From Betaproteobacteria bacterium (lineage in GTDB: Bacteria; Pseudomonadota; Gammaproteobacteria; Burkholderiales; SG8-39): 7,811 nucleotides of DNA. A program made the position numbers and the translations under genes. Each line of letters opens with the position of its first letter. Position 1 is the stretch's first letter. The DNA lies in assembly GCA_005881355.1 (NCBI GenBank), contig VBDM01000154.1, positions 1 to 7,811 of the forward strand. Direction: 5' to 3'. The notes below the pieces were generated by a model. The model saw only the letters and a program-made list of their open reading frames with translations. It ran no database searches and was not told where the DNA came from. Below, piece after piece: positions 1 to 5,268 of the stretch.

Positions 1-708
1 CACGTCGGGAAGCGACGCCACGCGCCGCGGGCCGCAGACGGCGAGGGCTTTCAATTTGCCCGCGCGCACGTGCGCGAGCGTCACGCCGAGGTTGTCGAAC
101 ATCAGCTCGACTTCGCCGGCGAGGAGCGCCGCGAGCCCCGGCGCCGTGCCCTTGTAGGGCACGTGCGTGATTTTGAGTCCGCCCGCCATCGCCATGAACA
201 TCTCGGTGGTCAGGAATGAGACGGTGGTGGTCCCCTGAGAGGCGTAGTTGAGCTTGCCCGGATTGGCGCGTGCATAAGCGACGAATTCCTGGACCGAGTT
301 CGCAGCGACCTTCGGATGCACCAGCATCACGCTCGGGATCGCGGCCATCACTGTCACCGGCACGAACTGCGTCGGGTCGTACGGCAGCTTTGCGTACAGG
401 CTGGGATTGATGACGAGCGGCGCGGGCGGCGTCGCGAGCAGCGTGTAGCCGTCGGGATCGGCGCGCGCGACGGCCTCCGCGCCGATGCCTCCCGAGGCGC
501 CCGCGCGGTTCTCGACGATGACCGGCTGCTCCCAGCGCGCGGCGAGCTTCTCGGCGACGATGCGCGGCAGCGCGTCGGCCGCGCCGCCCGCGGGGAAGGG
601 GACAATGACGCGGATCGGACGGCTCGGGTAGTTGGCGGCGGAATCCTGCGCCGACGCGCCCGACGCGGCGAGCAGCGCCGCGAGACACGCCGTCCGAATT
701 GCGCTCAT
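1..708 (-). CDS. Bug family tripartite tricarboxylate transporter substrate-binding protein (TctC-like), C-terminus cut by window edge
   Basis: Periplasmic solute-binding protein of the Bug/TctC family, which captures carboxylates or similar small solutes, sometimes for a TctAB membrane partner that is often encoded elsewhere. The frame is open from the ATG at 708 to the window edge, giving 236 residues of a family that is usually about 320-330. Residues 1-20 form a Sec signal peptide (short basic start, Leu/Ala core, ASA|QD cleavage). The mature start YPSRPIRVIVPFPAGG is the Bug signature. It is followed by AEKL, VENRAGASGGIG, ADPDGYTLL, NPGKLNYAS and ITHVPYKGTAPGLAALLAGEV, and the last visible part is RAGKLKALAV..PRRVASLPDV. 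The start is supported by a GGAGGAGG ribosome site just upstream. It is transcribed divergently from a Tat amidohydrolase, which suggests shared control. The ligand cannot be inferred. The family call is very secure; the last roughly 90 residues lie outside the window. Confidence 0.94.
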   Translation of the reverse strand, partial: MSAIRTACLAALLAASGASAQDSAANYPSRPIRVIVPFPAGGAADALPRIVAEKLAARWEQPVIVENRAGASGGIGAEAVARADPDGYTLLATPPAPLVINPSLYAKLPYDPTQFVPVTVMAAIPSVMLVHPKVAANSVQEFVAYARANPGKLNYASQGTTTVSFLTTEMFMAMAGGLKITHVPYKGTAPGLAALLAGEVELMFDNLGVTLAHVRAGKLKALAVCGPRRVASLPDV

Positions 709-781
709 GCCTCCTCCGCCGGATCGCCTCGATCCCTATGATAGGATACTTTCCGAGGGAATTTCACAGGAGGAGTCCACG
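709..781. promoter_or_regulatory. Divergent intergenic control region with two abutting palindromes
   Basis: This 73-bp gap separates two divergent starts and must hold both promoters or parts of them. A perfect inverted repeat, GGATCG-CCT-CGATCC, spans 721-735. It is followed at 736-744 by CTAT-G-ATAG. The second palindrome contains TATGAT (737-742) on the plus strand and TATCAT (743-738) on the minus strand, both resembling a -10 box, but neither has a convincing -35 box at the usual distance. AGGAGGAG at 768-775 is a strong ribosome site for the plus-strand gene, 6 nt before its ATG. The palindromes could be an operator for a local regulator; none is encoded in the window. The region is certain to be intergenic, but the operator reading is inference. 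Confidence 0.45.
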
Positions 782-1849
782 ATGTCTGCATCTGCATCCG
801 GCGCGCGTCCCGCGTGCGCCCGCTGCGCGCCGCGGCGCGGTTTTCTCGGCGCGCTCGGGGCGCTCGGCGCCGCCGCCCTGCTGCCGGGAGAGCTGTTGGC
901 TCAGGGCGCGAAGAAGCCCGGCAAGCCGTACCGCATCGACGTGCACCACCATCTCATGTACCCAGGCTATCTCGAGGAGGTCAGCGGCCGGCGCGCGGGC
1001 TCGACCTTCAAGTGGTCGCCCGAGATGTCGCTCGAGGACATGGACAAGAGCGGCATCGCCGTGTCGGTGCTCTCGCTCATCCAGCCGAGCGCCGTGACCG
1101 CGGACCTGGAGAAGGGGCGCAGGATCGCGCGCCTCTCGAACGAATACGGCGCGCAGCTCGCGCACGACAACAAGGGCCGCTTCGCCAGCTTCGCGACCCT
1201 GCCGCTCCTCGACACCGATGGCGCGCTCAAGGAGATCGCCTACGCGCTGGACACGCTCAAGGCGGACGGCGTCGGCCTGATGACGAGCTACCAGGACAAA
1301 TACCTGGGCGATACGGCCTTCGCGCCGGTCTGGGAAGAGCTCAACCGGAGAAAGGCGGTGATCTACACGCATCCGCTTTCGCCCGACTGCTGCCGCAACA
1401 TCAAGAGTGAAGTGCCGCCGGCGGTCGTCGAGTACGCGACCGACACCACGCGCACCATCGCGAGCCTCGTGTTCAGCGGCACGGCGGCCCGCTATCCGGG
1501 CATCCGCTGGATCTTCTCGCACAGCGGCGGCACGATGCCGTTTCTCCTGAGCCGCTTCACGCGCCATGAGACCGACCTGAAGGAGAAGGCCGCGGAGCGG
1601 ATGCCTAAGGGCCTGATGTACGAACTGAGGAAGTTCTACTACGACACGGCTCAAGGAAACCATGCGGGCGCGCTCGCGGCGCTGATGAAGATCGTCACGC
1701 CGTCGCAGGTGCTGTTCGGCACCGACTTCCCGTTCCGCGACGGCGCCGAGGAGATCGGCGGCCTGACTGCGTTCCGCTTCAAGCCGAAGGATCTGCGCGC
1801 AATCGAGCGCGAGAACGCCCTGAAGCTGATGCCGACTTTGAAAACCTAG
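782..1849 (+). CDS. Tat-exported amidohydrolase family protein (Amidohydrolase_2, ACMSD/decarboxylase-like)
   Basis: A 355-residue metal-dependent hydrolase or decarboxylase with a TIM-barrel fold (PF04909 type). The ligand residues expected for the family are visible: H55 and H57 in RIDVHHHLMYPG, H197 in VIYTHPLSP, H247 in WIFSHSGGTMPF and D315 in VLFGTDFPFRD. The N-terminus carries a twin-arginine signal: R18-R19 in APRRGFLG, then a moderately hydrophobic Ala/Leu/Gly stretch ending near LLAQG (about residue 41). Export of the folded, metal-loaded enzyme is therefore likely. The ATG at 782 is chosen over an in-frame start at 632 because AGGAGGAG lies 6 nt before it, and the longer version would overlap the divergent gene and bury the Tat signal. 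The divergent neighbour is a Bug binding protein, suggesting a common substrate or pathway. The substrate is unknown; relatives act on aromatic or heterocyclic carboxylates and lactones. Nothing looks broken. Confidence 0.9.
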   Translation: MSASASGARPACARCAPRRGFLGALGALGAAALLPGELLAQGAKKPGKPYRIDVHHHLMYPGYLEEVSGRRAGSTFKWSPEMSLEDMDKSGIAVSVLSLIQPSAVTADLEKGRRIARLSNEYGAQLAHDNKGRFASFATLPLLDTDGALKEIAYALDTLKADGVGLMTSYQDKYLGDTAFAPVWEELNRRKAVIYTHPLSPDCCRNIKSEVPPAVVEYATDTTRTIASLVFSGTAARYPGIRWIFSHSGGTMPFLLSRFTRHETDLKEKAAERMPKGLMYELRKFYYDTAQGNHAGALAALMKIVTPSQVLFGTDFPFRDGAEEIGGLTAFRFKPKDLRAIERENALKLMPTLKT

Positions 1850-1852
1850 CTT

Positions 1853-1870
1853 CCCCGCCGTCCGGCGGGG
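1853..1870. terminator. GC-rich hairpin between convergent genes
   Basis: A perfect inverted repeat, CCCCGCCG-TC-CGGCGGGG, starts 3 nt after the stop of the plus-strand amidohydrolase and ends 11 nt before the stop of the convergent vWA gene. In RNA it could form a 7-bp G/C stem with a GUCC loop on either strand. No T-run follows on either side, so it is not a classical intrinsic terminator. Its position makes a bidirectional transcription end or a 3'-end stabilising hairpin the most likely role. Confidence 0.45.
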
Positions 1871-1881
1871 TCGGGGAGCGC

Positions 1882-3066
1882 TCAGGCCGCGCGGCGGTGC
1901 TGGTGCGATTCCTCGAGCGCCCGCGCGAGATCGATCAGGCTCGCCACATTGTGCACCGGCAGGAACTCGTCCACGTGCGGCAGCATCGCGCGCACGCCCG
2001 CCGGCCGCGCTTCGAACCCTTCGTAGCGCAGCAGCGGATTCAGCCAGAGGAGCTTCCTGCAGGACTTGTGCAGGCGCTCCATCTGCTTCGCGAGCCCTTC
2101 GCCGACGTCGCCGTCCAGGCCGTCGGAGATCATCAGCACCATCGCGTTCTGCCCGAGCACGCGGCGCGACCAGCGCAGGTTGAAATCGGCGAGGCAGTTG
2201 CCGATGCGCGTGCCGCCGGACCAGTCGGCGATCGCGTCCGCCACCCGAGCCATCGCGACGTCCACGTCTCGATGGCGCAGGCAGCGGCTGATGTTGGTGA
2301 GCCGCGTGCCGAACACGAAGCTCGTCACCCGGTCGCGGTCGTTGGTGATCGCGTGCAGGAAGTGAAGGAACATTCGCGAGTAGCGGTTCATCGACCCGGA
2401 CACGTCGCACAGGATCACGAGCGGCGGATGGCGCCGCTCGGGCGAGCGGCGCCTGAGGGGAATGATCTTGCCGCCGTGCCTCAAGCTCGCGCGCAGGCTC
2501 GCGCGCAGATCCACGCGCGCCCCGTGAAGATCGGGTTGAAACCGCCGCGTGCGGATCTCGGGGATCGGCAGCCGCAGGTTCGCGATCAGTTTTTTCGCCT
2601 GAGCAAGCTCCTCGCTCGTCATGGTCTCGAAGTCGGCGTGCTGGAGCACTTCGCGGGATGAGAAGCTTAGGGTCGCGTCGAGCCGCGTCTCCTGCGGCGG
2701 CTCGGCGGTCCCCTCGTGCGGCTTCTTCTGCCTCGGGCGGAGGGCTTCGGCGATGCGGCCCGAGTGCGGTTCTTCCCGGGACTGCCTGCCGTAGACCTGC
2801 GGCAGGAACATCGCCATCACGCGCTCGAGCAGCTGCGGGTCGCGCCAGAAGATGTGGAACGCCTGGTCGTAGATCTCGAACTGCTCGCGCCGGTCGAGAA
2901 AAACGGAAGCGAGGGTCCAGTAGAAGTCATCGCGCCTCTCGACCCCCGCGACCTCGAGCGCGCGCACCGCGTCGAGCACCCGGTCGGGGCCGATCGGCAG
3001 GCCCGCGGCGCGCAGCACGCGCGCGAAGTGCATGACGTTCTCAGCGAGGCGGCCCGGTTGCGCCAT
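1882..3066 (-). CDS. CoxE-like von Willebrand factor A domain protein
   Basis: A 394-residue cytosolic protein (no signal peptide or membrane segment) of the vWA CoxE family (PF05762 type). The N-terminal half (about 1-180) is helical and charged, starting with LAENVMHFARVLRAAGLPIGP and including DDFYWTLASVFLDRREQ, both typical of CoxE-like proteins. The linker before the vWA domain has the family's basic stretch (DLRASLRASLRHGGK, 186-200; PLRRRSPERR). The vWA fold holds a complete metal site: DVSGS (D221, S223, S225), T286 in SGGTRIG and D315 in MISDGLDGD. Such proteins usually work with a MoxR-type AAA+ ATPase in cofactor insertion or maturation, as CoxE does with CoxD in CO dehydrogenase. 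No MoxR gene is visible here. It lies 39 nt after ccmI on the same strand, probably as the last gene of that transcription unit. Ribosome site before ATG 3066 is poor, so translation may be coupled. Its client is unknown. Confidence 0.9.
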   Translation of the reverse strand: MAQPGRLAENVMHFARVLRAAGLPIGPDRVLDAVRALEVAGVERRDDFYWTLASVFLDRREQFEIYDQAFHIFWRDPQLLERVMAMFLPQVYGRQSREEPHSGRIAEALRPRQKKPHEGTAEPPQETRLDATLSFSSREVLQHADFETMTSEELAQAKKLIANLRLPIPEIRTRRFQPDLHGARVDLRASLRASLRHGGKIIPLRRRSPERRHPPLVILCDVSGSMNRYSRMFLHFLHAITNDRDRVTSFVFGTRLTNISRCLRHRDVDVAMARVADAIADWSGGTRIGNCLADFNLRWSRRVLGQNAMVLMISDGLDGDVGEGLAKQMERLHKSCRKLLWLNPLLRYEGFEARPAGVRAMLPHVDEFLPVHNVASLIDLARALEESHQHRRAA

Positions 3067-3083
3067 TACGCGTAATCCATCAT
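3066..3083 (-). other. Possible five-codon upstream ORF overlapping the vWA start (TAATG)
   Basis: In the short ccmI-vWA gap, the minus strand reads ATG ATG GAT TAC GCG TAA (peptide MMDYA). The final base of its stop is the first base of the vWA ATG, giving TAATG. Because the vWA start has no good ribosome site, a ribosome ending this mini-ORF could reinitiate on the vWA ATG. The mini-ORF itself has no obvious ribosome site, so this may be chance. An 11-nt direct repeat, CGGCCGGCGCG, also occurs at 3087-3097 and 3114-3124, flanking the ccmI stop. Confidence 0.25.
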
Positions 3084-3105
3084 CAGCGGCCGGCGCGGGC
3101 TCGAG

Positions 3106-4332
3106 CTATTTCCCGGCCGGCGCGCGCAGCTCGGTGTCGATCACCACGTTGACGCCGTTGGCGCCGACTCCGACCGGCGCGCTCAGGCCCTGCAGATCAC
3201 CCGCTTGCGCGGCTGCGTTGGCGGATTTCGAGACGCGCGCCCCGATCACGACGCGCGGATGGTCGGAGAGCTTCGCCGCCGGGCTCATCGCCATGGAATC
3301 GTCGAGGGTGAATTCCACCGGGAGATCGCGCCCCCGCTTGCGCAGGACGGCGAGCGGCATGCGCGGGCCTTGTTCCGCCCGCGCGAAGATGAATACGGTG
3401 TCGCCCGGCCGCACTTTCGCGGCCAGTTCCGGCGCGATCTTCACCACGCCCCTTATACGCCCGCCTCCTGCGGTGCTTCCCGAGGTTGCCGCTCGCGGGC
3501 CGGCAGCCAGCGTGCGCGCCTGTGCGATGCTCGCGCGGAGCCCTTGGGCCATCTCGGATTCCCCGGGGACCGCATCCAGGACCCGTTCCCAGTGCAGTGC
3601 GGCGCCGGCGTAGTCGTTTCTGTTGAAGGCTGCGGTGCCGGCGAGCAGTTGCGCCTTGACGTTCAGGGGATCGATTGCGAGCGCGCGGGCGATGATTTTC
3701 TCGGGCTCGCCCTGCAGGTGGCCCTGCGCCATCGCGAGGGCGTCGGCGTAGTCGGCGAGCAACTGCGCGTCCCGCGGCGAGCGCGCTGCCGCGTTGGAAT
3801 ACGCCTTGGCGGCGTCGGGGAAGCGGCCGAGCACTGCGTACGAGCGGCCCAGCATCATCCAGCCCTCGGCATCCTCGGGGTTGTCCCTCAAACGCGCCGC
3901 CAGTCGCGAGACGAGCGCTTCGAATTGCTGCGCGCTCAATCCGTGCGAGGCTTCTCCTTGGGCGGCCTGCGGCGCGAGCGAGCGCGGATTGCCGACGGCG
4001 ACGTAGACGGCGAGCGCGCAAATCGGCACGGCCAGGCCCAACGCGACCGCCGCGGCGCGCGTTCCGCGCGCGGATCCGGCCGGAGCATCGCCCCGGCCTA
4101 CGTCCGCCAGCAACCGCGCCTCGATTTCGCTGCACGCTTTTTCATACTGGTCCGGGGCCAGCGTTCCGGCGCGCAGGTCGGATTCGAGCTCGCGCAGCTG
4201 ATCGCGGTACACCGCGGCGTTGACGGCGTCGCGCGTCGCGCCCGGGCGCGAGCCGCGGCGCAGGAGCGGCGGCACGATGAAGAGCAGGGCGCCGGCGACG
4301 AGCAGCGCGCCGATCACGAGAAAAGCGCTCAT
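3106..4332 (-). CDS. ccmI: Cytochrome c-type biogenesis protein CcmI (CycH-like)
   Basis: A 408-residue inner-membrane component of the System I heme ligation complex. It binds apocytochrome c and presents it to CcmF/CcmH. Residues 3-24 form the first membrane helix. The cytoplasmic loop carries the family motif YRDQLRELESDLRAGTLAPDQYEKA (about 42-66) and AR-LL. A second helix (about 93-113) leads to a periplasmic region with TPR repeats (about 135-255: EDAEGWMMLGRSYAVLGRFPDAAKAY, then LLADYADALAM and AGTAAFNRNDYAGALHWERVL-like units). After a Gly/Ser linker (about 280-292) there is a C-terminal beta domain (RGVVKIAPELAAKVRPGDTVFIFAR...VVIGARVSKS). Two-domain CcmI of this length is common in beta- and gammaproteobacteria. 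The ATG overlaps the ccmH stop as ATGA, with GGAG upstream. The protein looks intact. Confidence 0.95.
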   Translation of the reverse strand: MSAFLVIGALLVAGALLFIVPPLLRRGSRPGATRDAVNAAVYRDQLRELESDLRAGTLAPDQYEKACSEIEARLLADVGRGDAPAGSARGTRAAAVALGLAVPICALAVYVAVGNPRSLAPQAAQGEASHGLSAQQFEALVSRLAARLRDNPEDAEGWMMLGRSYAVLGRFPDAAKAYSNAAARSPRDAQLLADYADALAMAQGHLQGEPEKIIARALAIDPLNVKAQLLAGTAAFNRNDYAGAALHWERVLDAVPGESEMAQGLRASIAQARTLAAGPRAATSGSTAGGGRIRGVVKIAPELAAKVRPGDTVFIFARAEQGPRMPLAVLRKRGRDLPVEFTLDDSMAMSPAAKLSDHPRVVIGARVSKSANAAAQAGDLQGLSAPVGVGANGVNVVIDTELRAPAGK

Positions 4333-4793
4333 CGCGGCTCCGCTTCGCTCTCCGTCAAGAGCTTCCGCGCCCGCTCGCGCTCGGCGGTCGTGAGCTCCAG
4401 CTCAGGCGGGGGCCGCCGCCGGAGGCGGCGGAGGAGGACGAGAAGCCCGGCGACGACGAGCAGCAGCGGCCCGAACCACAGCAGCAGCGTCGTCGCCTTG
4501 ACCGGCGGGCGGTAGAGGACGAAATCGCCGTAGCGCGCCACCATGAAATCGATGATCTCCGAATCGCTCGCCCCCTGCCGCATCTTCTCCCTGACCTGGT
4601 TCCTCAGGTCCTCGGCGAGCGGCGCGGTCGAATCGGCGATGGTCTGGTTCTGGCAGACGAGGCAGCGCAGCTCGGCAGCGAGCGCCATGACCTTTTGCTC
4701 GAGCGCCGGATCCGCCGCCGCAGGGGCGGCTTCCTTCGCGTGCGCCCACGGGGCCGGCGAGACGACCAACAGGAACGCAAGAAGCCTAGCCAC
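4329..4793 (-). CDS. ccmH: Cytochrome c-type biogenesis protein CcmH
   Basis: A 154-residue membrane-anchored periplasmic thiol oxidoreductase that reduces apocytochrome CXXCH cysteines and belongs to the CcmF/H/I heme ligase complex. The signal peptide is MARLLAFLLVVSPAPWAHA. The signature LRCLVCQNQTIADS (C44, C47) is complete and is followed by the three-helix part: DLRNQVREKMRQGASDSEIIDFMVARYGDFVLY. One membrane helix lies at about 100-120, with a basic cytosolic tail. Length is normal for the short (non-fused) CcmH. I chose the GTG at 4793 because it gives a proper signal peptide and overlaps the original ccmG stop as GTGGCTAG, the usual coupling. However, the frame is also open upstream into the shifted ccmG reading frame, so in this DNA CcmH may be made as the end of a longer fusion (see ccmG). 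Confidence 0.92.
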   Translation of the reverse strand: MARLLAFLLVVSPAPWAHAKEAAPAAADPALEQKVMALAAELRCLVCQNQTIADSTAPLAEDLRNQVREKMRQGASDSEIIDFMVARYGDFVLYRPPVKATTLLLWFGPLLLVVAGLLVLLRRLRRRPPPELELTTAERERARKLLTESEAEPR

Positions 4794-5249
4794 GGCCGAG
4801 CTCTTGCACCAGGGGCAGCACCTTGTCCCTGACGATCTCCGGGGTGAGCGCGCCGATGCGCTTGTAGCGGATTTGCCTTCGACGTCGTGGATCGAGAGCT
4901 GATAGGGATCGCCCATGCTTTTCAGCCACGCCAGGCCGTCTTCGCGCTTGTCCTTGTAGTTCAACCCGTAGAGCGGGACCGCACCGCTCTTCGCGAGGCC
5001 GAGCAGCACCGGATGCTCCTCGCGGCAGGTGACGCACCAGGAGGCCCAGACATTGAGCATCCAGACGCGGCCGACCATGTCCTTTTCCGTGAAGGTCTTC
5101 GCCGCCTGGTCGAGCTGCGGCAATTCGAAATGGGGCGCGGGCTTGCCGATCAGCGGCGAGGGAACCTCGCGCGGATTGAGCGTGAGCCCGACCGCGAGCA
5201 GTGCGATCAGCGCCGCGAATATGGCCAGGGGCAGAACGAAGCGATTCAT
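4786..5249 (-). pseudogene. ccmG: CcmG/DsbE thiol:disulfide interchange protein, internal deletion plus frameshift
   Basis: CcmG is a membrane-anchored periplasmic thioredoxin that passes reductant to CcmH and apocytochrome c. The ATG at 5249 (19 nt after the ccmF stop) gives a membrane anchor at about residues 4-25, then SPLIGKPAPHFELPQL, the active site WASWCVTCREEHP (C72, C75), LYGLNYKDKREDGLAWL and DPYQLSIHDVEGK up to residue 126. Families normally continue with a segment like (V)GIDWGVYGVPETFVID.. containing the cis-proline. Here the sequence instead jumps near 4872 directly to IRYKRIGALTPEIV...LVQELGRG, which lies in another frame and ends at TAG 4788-4786. About 20 residues appear to be missing, and the lost length is 3n+1 bases. 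Without a shift, translation reads about 26 unrelated residues and enters ccmH in frame, giving a 306-residue fusion ORF (5249-4329). A genuine lesion and a sequence or assembly error both fit. Confidence 0.8.
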
Positions 5250-5268
5250 CGTTGCCTTTTCGGGATCG

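Noticed and set aside
632..781. N-terminal extension of the amidohydrolase to an in-frame ATG at 632
   Set aside because: It would overlap the divergent Bug gene and place the Tat signal deep inside the protein. The ATG at 782 has an excellent ribosome site.
764..2410. A 548-residue minus-strand open frame spanning the amidohydrolase and part of the vWA gene
   Set aside because: It crosses two genes with strong family motifs in other frames. Its product is low-complexity Arg/Ala-rich sequence, so it is a coding shadow.
2485..2508. Exact 12-bp tandem repeat in the vWA gene (LRAS-LRAS)
   Set aside because: This basic DLRxxLRxSLRHGG stretch is normal for CoxE-like proteins, so the repeat reflects the motif and not a recent duplication.
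4794..4871. CCPWC motif in the shifted ccmG-ccmH linker, resembling a thioredoxin CXXC
   Set aside because: It is the out-of-frame reading of codons for VLPLVQEL in the original CcmG tail, so the cysteines are coincidental.
4865..4880. Programmed ribosomal frameshift as explanation for the ccmG frame change
   Set aside because: There is no canonical slippery heptamer at the junction, and a shift would not replace the missing cis-proline segment.
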